The notes beneath the pieces were generated by a model, which worked only from the letters and a program-made list of their open reading frames with translations, did no database searches and had not been told where the DNA came from. A stretch of DNA of 7,185 nucleotides, taken from positions 1 through 7,185 of the forward strand of contig CAYUET010000071.1 of the NCBI GenBank assembly GCA_964443875.1. The letters are read 5' to 3'. Below, piece after piece: positions 1 to 6,503 of the stretch. The stretch comes from CAYUET01 sp964443875. Its GTDB lineage: Bacteria; Auribacterota; JAFGBW01. Position numbers and translations under genes: made by a program. The number at the start of each line of letters is the position of its first letter. The stretch's first letter is position 1.

Positions 1-393
1 CTGTTCTTTTAAAAGGGCGGTGCCCTCTTCCACATTCGGGGATTCGGTCTTTTCAACAAAATCATAGGCGCCGAGCTCGAGAGCCTTCACGGTTGAGGCC
101 GCCCCCTGGCGGGTGAAATGGCTGACCATGATCACACAGCTTTGTTCTTCCTTGGGATTTGCCTTGTAATATTCCTCAAGCTTCCGGAGCATTTCGATCC
201 CGTCCATTTCTGGCATTTCAACATCCAGAGTGATGAAATGGGGTTTAACCTGGTCGATGATTTCCAGGGCTTTTTTCCCATTCCAGACTGAACCGACGAT
301 TTCCATGTCCTCTTCATGGGAAAAGATGGACTCCAGAATACTTCTGAAGATTCTGGAGTCATCCACGATCAGAATTTTTGATTTTTCCGTCAT
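1..393 (-). CDS. cheB: Protein-glutamate methylesterase/deamidase CheB, N-terminal receiver part (3' end outside window)
   Basis: CheB removes methyl groups from MCP glutamates and deamidates glutamines during adaptation, and is activated by phosphoryl transfer from CheA. The 131 visible residues form a complete receiver domain. The acidic pair is D11-D12, the phospho-acceptor is D57 in LDVEMPEMDG, the switch residue is S91 in IMVSHFTRQG, and the conserved lysine is K115 in GAYDFVEK. The LDVEMPEMDG wording and the 'MVS..TRQGA..T..ALELGA.DFV.K' stretch are characteristic of CheB rather than CheY. The catalytic methylesterase domain, about 200 further residues in normal CheB, would lie beyond base 1, so its presence is inferred. 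The ATG at 393 is the only start available before an in-frame stop upstream. It lacks a properly spaced SD (see the leader entry). It is the last gene visible in the operon, 60 nt after the MCP. A different receiver-output protein is possible but less likely. Confidence 0.88.
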   Translation of the reverse strand, partial: MTEKSKILIVDDSRIFRSILESIFSHEEDMEIVGSVWNGKKALEIIDQVKPHFITLDVEMPEMDGIEMLRKLEEYYKANPKEEQSCVIMVSHFTRQGAASTVKALELGAYDFVEKTESPNVEEGTALLKEQ

Positions 394-418
394 AGGAGGT
401 ACGGCCTTAGGCTCCCCC
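394..418 (-). promoter_or_regulatory. cheB leader: weak SD and possible start-blocking hairpin
   Basis: The transcript just before the cheB ATG reads ACCTCCT, the same sequence as the 16S anti-SD, instead of an SD. A GGGGG run at 418-414 can pair with CCUCC at 399-395 (four G-C pairs and one G-U). Inside it, GCC (412-410) can pair with GGC (406-404) around a UAA loop. The only SD-like element, AAGG at 408-405, would be buried in this fold. The pairing is seen by eye; stability and function are not tested. Confidence 0.35.
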
Positions 419-453
419 TTTTTTTCGTTTTAGAAAAACAATTTATTTTTAAA

Positions 454-2544
454 TTAAACATTGAATTTTTCCACGAGCTGTTTCAGATTTCCCGACATCT
501 TTGCAAGTTCCTGGGCGGAAATATTCACCTGCTGAGACCCTTTGCTGGAATCAGCGGCAGCGGAACTCACGCCTGAAATATTGGAAACAACCTCATGCAC
601 ACCCTTGGCCGCCTCCCCGGAATTTTTGGACATATCATTGCTTCCCTTGGCGACTTCCGCGATGGAGGCGGCAATGTTTCGGGCTCCGCGGGAAGCCTGC
701 TCCACATTGGCGGCAATGTCATTGGAGGCTTTATTCTGCTGCTCGACAGCCAGGGTAATGGTCTGCACGGAATCCCCGATTTTATGGATGATGTTGGAGA
801 CTTCGCCGATCACTTTGATGGCGTCCCCGGTATTGCCCTGCATGCCCTCGATTCTTCCGGCAATGTCTCCTGCCGCCTGGGCACTCTGGTTGGCCAGCTC
901 TTTGATTTCATTGGCAACCACGGCAAACCCTTTTCCCGCTTCTCCGGCGGAAGCGGCTTCAATGGTTGCATTGAGGGCCAAAAGGTTGGTCTGCTCGGCA
1001 ATCCGCTTGATCACATCGGTTACCTTTCCGATTTCCTTGGCCCCTGTTCCCAGTTTATCCATGGTGGTGGTGGCGGTTGCCGACATCTTGACCGCGTTTT
1101 CGGAAACGTTTTTGGCCTCCTGGGCGTTTTTGGAAATATCCTTGATGGAAACCGTCATTTCCTCAATGGAGGAGGCGACGGCGTTCATGTTCTGGGACAT
1201 CTGCTGGGAAGCGGAAGCAACACTGTTGGCATTCACGCTCATTTCTTCCGTGGCAGTGGCCATGGTGTTGATATTGGTAGAAACCTCCTCAGTGGCGCTG
1301 GCAACCGTCTGAGCCTGTCTTGTGACTTCTTCGGCATTGGCCGCCATCTGACGGGATACTGCGGAAAGTTCTTCAGAAGCGGAAGATAAGGAGAGGGCGG
1401 AATGTTTGATTTCCTTGATCACATTCTGCTGGGTCAGGGCGAATTCATCAATGGTTTTGGAAAGAATGCCGAATTCGTCCCCGCTTTCTATTCCCACCCG
1501 GGCAGTCAGAATGCCTTTTCCCAGTTCCTGAATGGCGACCATGCAGCGCACAAGGGGAATATTGATGGCCCGGGATAAAACAACCCCTATGAAAATAACC
1601 AGTAAAAGGGTAAGAATGGATAAAGTCCACATCATTCTTTTGCTGAAGGTTTTTGCCTCTTCCGCGGACGTAAGATTTTCAGTAACGATTTTATCAAGCA
1701 GATCCAGGGATACTTTCTGTTTTTGTATGCAATCCACGATATCCACCTGATTGCTTTCCAGAAAAATGTGATTGGCGATTTCTGCCTGATCCAGGATTTT
1801 ATTGAATTGTAAAAAAATGGCGGTTTTGGTTTCATCCAGCTCGTGAAAGGAGGAGCCCGCTTCAGCGGCATTGCCGGTACGCATCTGATCTTTGATTTGT
1901 TTTGCCAGTTTATGAAAACGGGAATGGGGTTCCTTGAGATTTTCCATGTATCCGATAATCAGGGGGTTTTTGGTTTTAAATTCCATAAGCCATTTTCCAA
2001 AACGGCAGAGGGAATGATCCTCCCCCCCCTCAAAAGGCTCATTCTTCTGGATCAGCTGATTGACTTTGCTGACCAGGTTGTAATGGTCTACATAAAAGCT
2101 GTAAACATCCTGCATGAGTTTTGTCGGATTGAAGATATCGGTCTCTTCCAGTTTTTTGCATCCCGCAAAAAATTTGTTATTGGTCTCACGCCAGGCGTCT
2201 ACGGAAGGACCCAGGAGTTTCCATAGATCATTTTCCACCTTTGTTTTGGGAAGGGCTTCATAGACTTTCCATCCCTCCTGATAATAAGCCCGGGCTGTTT
2301 CGATTTCCTTGAATTGCGCATCCCTTGTCTCTTTAGTGACAAGGGGGTTGAGCAGGTTTGTCTGAACATTCATGATCCGGCTGAATCCATATTTAATTTT
2401 GTAAACGGCTTCCACCGAGGGAAGCTTGACATTCCCCAGTTCATTGATGGTGCTGATTGAAAAGTAGCAGATGGCCAGACCTGCAAGCAGCACCAGGGCA
2501 AATCCGCATTTCAGTTTCATTACGATTTTCATATTCTTGAACAT
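454..2544 (-). CDS. Transmembrane methyl-accepting chemotaxis protein with extracytoplasmic CZB-like zinc-binding sensor
   Basis: This chemoreceptor of 696 residues controls CheA activity through CheW. In order it has TM1 at about 12-29, an extracytoplasmic sensor at about 30-300, TM2 at about 304-326, HAMP at about 326-380, and a long cytoplasmic signalling coiled coil. The hairpin tip at about 514-551 reads EQTNLLALNATIEAASAGEA and continues GKGFAVVANEIKELA. The sensor contains a CZB-type signature: H154 in VDHYNL, C180 in CRFGKW, and H207/H211 in PHSRFH, which fits a three-His/one-Cys zinc site. Glutamate or glutamine pairs recur every 14 residues from 391 to 462 as likely CheR/CheB modification sites. 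There is no NWETF-type C-terminal tether; the protein ends LVEKFNV. An open frame extends 11 codons further upstream, but the ATG at 2544 has a strong SD and gives a normal membrane-anchor N-terminus. The ligand is unknown; zinc or oxidant sensing is inferred from the CZB family. Confidence 0.93.
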   Translation of the reverse strand: MFKNMKIVMKLKCGFALVLLAGLAICYFSISTINELGNVKLPSVEAVYKIKYGFSRIMNVQTNLLNPLVTKETRDAQFKEIETARAYYQEGWKVYEALPKTKVENDLWKLLGPSVDAWRETNNKFFAGCKKLEETDIFNPTKLMQDVYSFYVDHYNLVSKVNQLIQKNEPFEGGEDHSLCRFGKWLMEFKTKNPLIIGYMENLKEPHSRFHKLAKQIKDQMRTGNAAEAGSSFHELDETKTAIFLQFNKILDQAEIANHIFLESNQVDIVDCIQKQKVSLDLLDKIVTENLTSAEEAKTFSKRMMWTLSILTLLLVIFIGVVLSRAINIPLVRCMVAIQELGKGILTARVGIESGDEFGILSKTIDEFALTQQNVIKEIKHSALSLSSASEELSAVSRQMAANAEEVTRQAQTVASATEEVSTNINTMATATEEMSVNANSVASASQQMSQNMNAVASSIEEMTVSIKDISKNAQEAKNVSENAVKMSATATTTMDKLGTGAKEIGKVTDVIKRIAEQTNLLALNATIEAASAGEAGKGFAVVANEIKELANQSAQAAGDIAGRIEGMQGNTGDAIKVIGEVSNIIHKIGDSVQTITLAVEQQNKASNDIAANVEQASRGARNIAASIAEVAKGSNDMSKNSGEAAKGVHEVVSNISGVSSAAADSSKGSQQVNISAQELAKMSGNLKQLVEKFNV
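2022..2029 (-). repeat. G8 homopolymer inside the MCP sensor
   Basis: Eight consecutive G in the coding strand span the codons GAG GGG GGG GAG (E172-G173-G174-E175). They lie just before the CZB cysteine motif. The reading frame is intact at this length. Gain or loss of one base would frameshift the receptor before its signalling domain. Confidence 0.6.
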
Positions 2545-2550
2545 GATTGT

Positions 2551-2559
2551 TCCTCCTTT
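2551..2559 (-). promoter_or_regulatory. Ribosome binding site that sets the MCP start
   Basis: AAAGGAGGA lies 6 nt before the ATG at 2544. The longer in-frame start at 2577 would place this SD inside the coding region and would overlap the end of cheW, so the 2544 start is preferred. Confidence 0.85.
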
Positions 2560-2566
2560 AATCTCT

Positions 2567-3112
2567 TTAACAGACACCGCTTATTGTTTTTAAATTTTTG
2601 GAATTATCTTTTTTGATAGATGAAAAAAGCGCTTTGGAATTCAAAACAACCAGAAGCCCTTTTTCCAGCTTGCAGACCCCTGCGGTCAGATCTTCGCGGC
2701 TTTTCCGGCGTTCCCCGGCCTTGATGTTATCCTCTTTAAAGGATCGGCTTTTCCTTCTTTCCTCCACCTGGGAGGCCTCCACATGAATGACATCATCCAT
2801 CCTGTCCACCAGGACTCCGAAGGCTTCATCCACCTTGGATTTGAAGAGAATGACCCGGCTCTCTCCGTCCAGGGGCCTGGCCGGAAAACCGAACATTTTT
2901 CTTAAGTCAATCACCAGATGAATCTGGCCCCGGATATTCATATAGCCGCTGATGACCGCCGGTGCGTGAAAAACCGGAGTGATGTTGATTTCATTGTTGA
3001 TCTCCTTGACATCCTGAATATCCACGCCAAAAAGCCGGTTGGCCAGCCAGAAGGAACATAAAATACACTGGGACTCTGTTCTGACATTTTCATTAAGAGT
3101 GTTTGTGCTCAT
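2567..3112 (-). CDS. cheW: Chemotaxis coupling protein CheW with a basic repeat insert
   Basis: CheW is the cytoplasmic adaptor linking MCPs to the CheA P5 domain. This protein has 181 residues, slightly longer than a typical CheW (about 150-170). Family wording is clear: an N-terminal strand with LFGVDIQDVKEI (28-39), the TPVFHAPAVISGYMNIRG core (45-62), IHLVIDLRKMFG (64-75), then FGVLVDRMDDVIHVE (98-112). A charged insert at about 115-142 replaces the usual short linker and holds ERRKSR twice (118-123 and 134-139). After it the fold resumes with AGVCKLEKGLLVVLNSKAL. The ATG at 3112 overlaps the cheA stop codon as ATGA. It is preceded by GAAAGGTGG at 3121-3129 with 8-nt spacing, which favours it over the in-frame GTG at 3124. 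The overlap implies translational coupling to cheA. The gap to the MCP start is 22 nt. Confidence 0.93.
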   Translation of the reverse strand: MSTNTLNENVRTESQCILCSFWLANRLFGVDIQDVKEINNEINITPVFHAPAVISGYMNIRGQIHLVIDLRKMFGFPARPLDGESRVILFKSKVDEAFGVLVDRMDDVIHVEASQVEERRKSRSFKEDNIKAGERRKSREDLTAGVCKLEKGLLVVLNSKALFSSIKKDNSKNLKTISGVC

Positions 3113-5763
3113 CGGGAATGCCACCTTTCTTCTGCCTTTTCTAAAATCTTTTCCATATCTAAAACCAGGGTCAGCTGGTTTTTAATCAGGGAAGATCCTT
3201 TAAGCCCTTTCTCGTCAAATCCCTCACGGTTGAGCTGAAGGGAATAGGACCCTACGTCGATAAGCCTTGAAATCCGGATCCCGCACCGGGTATGCACATT
3301 CTTCGGGAGGATCAGAAAGAAATCTTTGGCGCCGAATCCCGGGGAGACGGGGAGGAATTCCTCCAGATGGAGAATGCGTGTGGACACCTGGTCAATGGTC
3401 ACGAATTCGATGTCCCCGACCCGTTCGAGCTGTTCGCTGCTGACTTTTTCGATGCGCTTGATGGAGGAAAGAGGCGCGGCAAACTGTTCGTTGTCTCCGT
3501 TTTTAAACAGCAAAAGGGCTTCCTTTTCTTCTGTCCCGGACTTTTCCCTGATCTGGGTTTCCACAGTTCCATCCTCTTTTTCAAATTCAATTCCGGCATG
3601 CCTTGCGATTCCTAAGGCATCCAGAATCAGCGCCACATTTCCATCTCCCAGAACCGTTGCCCCGGAATAGATGGTCAGATCCTTGACTGCGGAATGCATG
3701 GGCTTTACCACAATTTCCTCTGTTCCGATTACCTTGTCGATGATGAGCCCGAATCGGGCCGCCCCGACTTTTAATACGGCAAAGGTGATGGAGAGTTCAA
3801 AAGAGGAATTCTGTGTCCGGGATTCCTCGAATTTCTGCTGCAGCCGGTCGCGTTTTTCCCTGTTGATTTCGGTGATCTCCGCCTTTACTTCGTCGTTGAA
3901 CATGTTGGAACGTTTTAAAACCTCATCCAGTCTGAGCATAGGCAGAAGGGAATTCCGTAGGCGGAAAACTTCACGGGTGCCTGCGCATTCAATCTTTGCA
4001 AAAACGTCTTCGTCATACAGACAGACCAGTTCCTCCAGATTGATCTGGGGGATGGCATACCGGTAATCTCCGGTCTTGACAATGAGGGAGGGAATGATGG
4101 CCAGCGTCAGAGGCAGCCTTAAGATAATTTCAGTTCCCATTTTGGTGTGGCTGTTTATTTCGATCGTCCCTCCCAATTTTTCAATTCCGTTTTTAACCAC
4201 ATCCATTCCCACGCCCCGGCCTGAGAATTCCGTAACATTGGTGACCGTGCTGAATCCCGGCAGAAAAATCAGAAAAAGAATTTCTTTTTCTCCCATCCGC
4301 GAAAGTTCCTCTTCTGTTTTAAGTTTTTTTTCAATGACTTTGCTGCGGATGACCTGGGGATCGATTCCTTTTCCGTCATCCCGGATTTCGATCACCATCT
4401 GTCCGCCCTCGTGATAGGCTTTAAGCTGAACATGCCCTGTTTCATTTTTCCCTGAGGCTTTCCTCGCTTCCGGAACTTCAATCCCGTGATCGCAGGAATT
4501 CCGGATGAGATGGGTCAGGGGATCGGTTAAGGCCTCCAGAATCGTTTTATCCACCTCCACATCATTGCCGCTCATCTCAATTTCAATTTTTTTTCCGAGC
4601 TTAAGCCCGATGTCGCGGACAATGCGGGAAAATTTTCCGAAAATGTTTCCTACCGGCTGCATGCGGGTCTGCATGATGGTTTCCTGAAGTTCGCTTGTCA
4701 CAATATCGAGTCTCTGGGTGATGGATTTGGAGGCCCCGTCATCGGTTTTGGCGTGCATGAGCTGCTGGTTCCGGACCAGGACCAGCTCACCTGCAAGCAT
4801 CATGAGCTTGTCCAGGATATCGACCCGGATGCGGACGCTTTCATGCTTGTCTGCCCCGTTTCCCTCCTCTTTAGGCGCCAGGGAATCCTGGACGCCGGTT
4901 TTCTCCTGTGCGGGCAGAGTATTTTTTTCTGATCCTTCGTTGACCGAAGAGGCGTATTTTTCAGTTTCAGGAGGATCTGCTTTTAGCAGGGAGTCGGGGC
5001 TGACCGGAATAACATTCTCTTCACTCAGATGCGCCGCCTCTGGGATCAGGGAGGGTTCAAGAACGGTGGAATAGAGAACAAGGTAGGTGAGTTCTCCTTC
5101 GGGAAGCTTCTCCCGGATGCTGCTGGTATCCGGAAGAGTGAGCTTCCCGTCGATGATTTCCCCGAGCTCAATCAGGTGTTTAACCAGCTTGACCGGATTA
5201 AGGCCCTTCTCTTTTTCCACCTTTTTTAAATCATATCTCAGCAGATACAGATATTGATTATGCTCGAGGATATTCCGCAGGCTGAATTCACTTAAGATGA
5301 AATCCAGGGCCTTTCCATTTTTATCCTTCAGGGGGATTCCGGCATTGATTTCCTTGAGGGTTTCCTTGGGGACCTGTTGGGTCAGAAGGTTTTTTAGTTT
5401 TTCAAGAATTCCTTCAATGGAAAATTCATTGCAGTGATCCACGTCATCCAGCATGGTATTGAGACTGTCCACCCCCTGCAGGAGGACGTCAATATGCTCG
5501 CGGGATAAGGAAACCACTCCTTCCCGCAGAAGAGAAAGCAGGGTTTCCATGGAATGGGCCAGATCATTGATATTTTTAAAGCCGAAAAAACCTCCGCTGC
5601 CTTTAACCGTGTGAACGGCCCTGAAAATTTTATTGATCAGTTCCTTGTCCGGATTATCCCTGGTTTTTTCCAGGGTGATGAACGCCTCTTCAATGGAAGA
5701 AAGATGCTCCTTGGATTCCGCAATAAATTCATTGATCAGCGACTTATCCTGAATATTGGTCAT
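3109..5763 (-). CDS. cheA: Chemotaxis histidine kinase CheA with tandem C-terminal CheW-like domains
   Basis: CheA autophosphorylates on its HPt histidine under receptor control and passes phosphate to receiver proteins such as CheB. It has 884 residues, against about 650 in E. coli. The HPt domain (P1, about 1-125) has phospho-acceptor H51 in FRAVHTVKGSGG. A folded segment at about 150-245, starting near LDFILSEFSLRNIL, probably occupies the receiver-binding P2 position. A Glu/Pro/Ser-rich linker runs from about 246 to 305. P3 dimerisation begins at SVRIRVDILDKLMMLAGELV (309-328). The P4 ATPase shows the N box HLIRNSCDHGIE (N422, H426), G1 DDGKGID (462-468) and G2 SGRGVGMDVV (514-523). P5 (about 553-722) is followed by a second, divergent CheW-like segment (about 745-875). 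The ATG at 5763 has AAGGAGG at 5768-5774 with a 4-nt gap, and lies 14 nt after the HATPase-STAS stop codon. All kinase residues checked are present. Confidence 0.95.
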   Translation of the reverse strand: MTNIQDKSLINEFIAESKEHLSSIEEAFITLEKTRDNPDKELINKIFRAVHTVKGSGGFFGFKNINDLAHSMETLLSLLREGVVSLSREHIDVLLQGVDSLNTMLDDVDHCNEFSIEGILEKLKNLLTQQVPKETLKEINAGIPLKDKNGKALDFILSEFSLRNILEHNQYLYLLRYDLKKVEKEKGLNPVKLVKHLIELGEIIDGKLTLPDTSSIREKLPEGELTYLVLYSTVLEPSLIPEAAHLSEENVIPVSPDSLLKADPPETEKYASSVNEGSEKNTLPAQEKTGVQDSLAPKEEGNGADKHESVRIRVDILDKLMMLAGELVLVRNQQLMHAKTDDGASKSITQRLDIVTSELQETIMQTRMQPVGNIFGKFSRIVRDIGLKLGKKIEIEMSGNDVEVDKTILEALTDPLTHLIRNSCDHGIEVPEARKASGKNETGHVQLKAYHEGGQMVIEIRDDGKGIDPQVIRSKVIEKKLKTEEELSRMGEKEILFLIFLPGFSTVTNVTEFSGRGVGMDVVKNGIEKLGGTIEINSHTKMGTEIILRLPLTLAIIPSLIVKTGDYRYAIPQINLEELVCLYDEDVFAKIECAGTREVFRLRNSLLPMLRLDEVLKRSNMFNDEVKAEITEINREKRDRLQQKFEESRTQNSSFELSITFAVLKVGAARFGLIIDKVIGTEEIVVKPMHSAVKDLTIYSGATVLGDGNVALILDALGIARHAGIEFEKEDGTVETQIREKSGTEEKEALLLFKNGDNEQFAAPLSSIKRIEKVSSEQLERVGDIEFVTIDQVSTRILHLEEFLPVSPGFGAKDFFLILPKNVHTRCGIRISRLIDVGSYSLQLNREGFDEKGLKGSSLIKNQLTLVLDMEKILEKAEERWHSR

Positions 5764-5777
5764 GAAGCCTCCTTCCT

Positions 5778-6503
5778 TTAGGCGATATCGAAAAGCTCAT
5801 TCATCTTGGTCATATAAAAAAGATTCTGCAGTTCCTTGTTCATGTTCACTATTTTGCCTTTTTCCGGATGTTTCTCATTCCATTCCTTGGCAAAGCAGAT
5901 CAGGACGCTTAAAGAAATAGAGTCAATGTTTTCCACTTTCAGAAAATCCAGGGTCAAAAGCTGAATCTCCGCATCAAAGAGTGAAATCAGTTTTAAACGG
6001 AATTGGTCGGCAATCGCGGCTGAAATATCGGAGGAGACGATAAGAAAGGCTTCCTTGCCCTTGATTTTGATTTCCATCTCGGTTTCTCTGGGGATGGAAA
6101 CATAAACCGTGACAGGGTTTCCCTGCTTGCCGAAAACGATTTCATCGGCAAAAGAGTTGATGATCCCGTACCCCCGGTTTCTTTTCTGCTCCGTGTCTTT
6201 AGGGGGGTCAATGCTGACATTCGCGGGATCAAAGCCCTCCCCCTCATCATTTACGGTTACTTTGATTCTCTGGTTTTTCAGAAGGTCAAGGGTCAGAAAA
6301 ACTTTTTTGGAGGAATCCTCACGGTTGCCGTGTTCAATCGCATTGATGAGAAGCTCTCTCAGAACATGCTCCACGCCGGTTGCCGATTTGATTTCGTGGG
6401 TTTCCCAAAAATCCCGGCAGCCTTCAATGACCCGGTCTACCTGGCTCATGCTGGATGAAAATTCAAACTTCAGGTTTTTTTTATTCTCTTTAATGCTGAA
6501 CAC
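5778..6503 (-). CDS. Fused anti-sigma-factor-type kinase (HATPase) and STAS antagonist domain protein
   Basis: This partner-switching protein of 241 residues joins two modules that are usually separate. Residues about 10-140 form an RsbW/SpoIIAB-like ATPase. The N box is RELLINAIEHGN (E50 possible general base, N54 Mg-binding), G1 is DEGEGFDP (D86, G88, G90), and the G2-like motif is RGYGIINSFAD (110-120). Residues about 141-241 look like a STAS domain: LTLDFLKVENIDSISLSVL carries D194-S195 at the place of the phosphorylated serine of SpoIIAA/RsbV, though the usual DSSGL is DSISL here. In the family the kinase phosphorylates the STAS serine and a PP2C enzyme reverses it; that such a phosphatase is encoded next door supports this role. 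The GTG at 6503 is chosen for its GGAGG at 6-nt spacing. A TTG at 6533 would add 10 residues but has no SD. The gene overlaps the phosphatase gene by 14 nt. No cognate sigma factor is visible. Confidence 0.85.
   Translation of the reverse strand: MFSIKENKKNLKFEFSSSMSQVDRVIEGCRDFWETHEIKSATGVEHVLRELLINAIEHGNREDSSKKVFLTLDLLKNQRIKVTVNDEGEGFDPANVSIDPPKDTEQKRNRGYGIINSFADEIVFGKQGNPVTVYVSIPRETEMEIKIKGKEAFLIVSSDISAAIADQFRLKLISLFDAEIQLLTLDFLKVENIDSISLSVLICFAKEWNEKHPEKGKIVNMNKELQNLFYMTKMNELFDIA

Noticed and set aside
420..453. A/T-rich stretch after the MCP stop codon considered as a terminator.
   Set aside because: No GC-rich hairpin followed by a U run on the minus strand; cheB follows closely in the same direction.
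542..1389. Long plus-strand open frames (256 and 264 codons) opposite the MCP signalling domain.
   Set aside because: They lie antisense to a strongly conserved MCP hairpin, have no SD or family resemblance, and their Gly/Ala-rich wording is what the reverse of Ala/Ser-rich coiled-coil codons produces.
1843..2226. Plus-strand open frame of 127 codons opposite the MCP sensor.
   Set aside because: Shadow of the MCP gene; no recognisable domain and no supporting start signal.
3671..4414. Two plus-strand open frames opposite cheA.
   Set aside because: They overlap the well-conserved P4/P5 coding region of CheA and show no protein-like motifs.
4324..6482. Three A8 tracts in coding strand (4324-4331, 4587-4594 in cheA; 6475-6482 near the HATPase-STAS start) as programmed slippage sites.
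   Set aside because: They encode ordinary Lys codons, the frames continue intact, and no downstream alternative-frame product is apparent.
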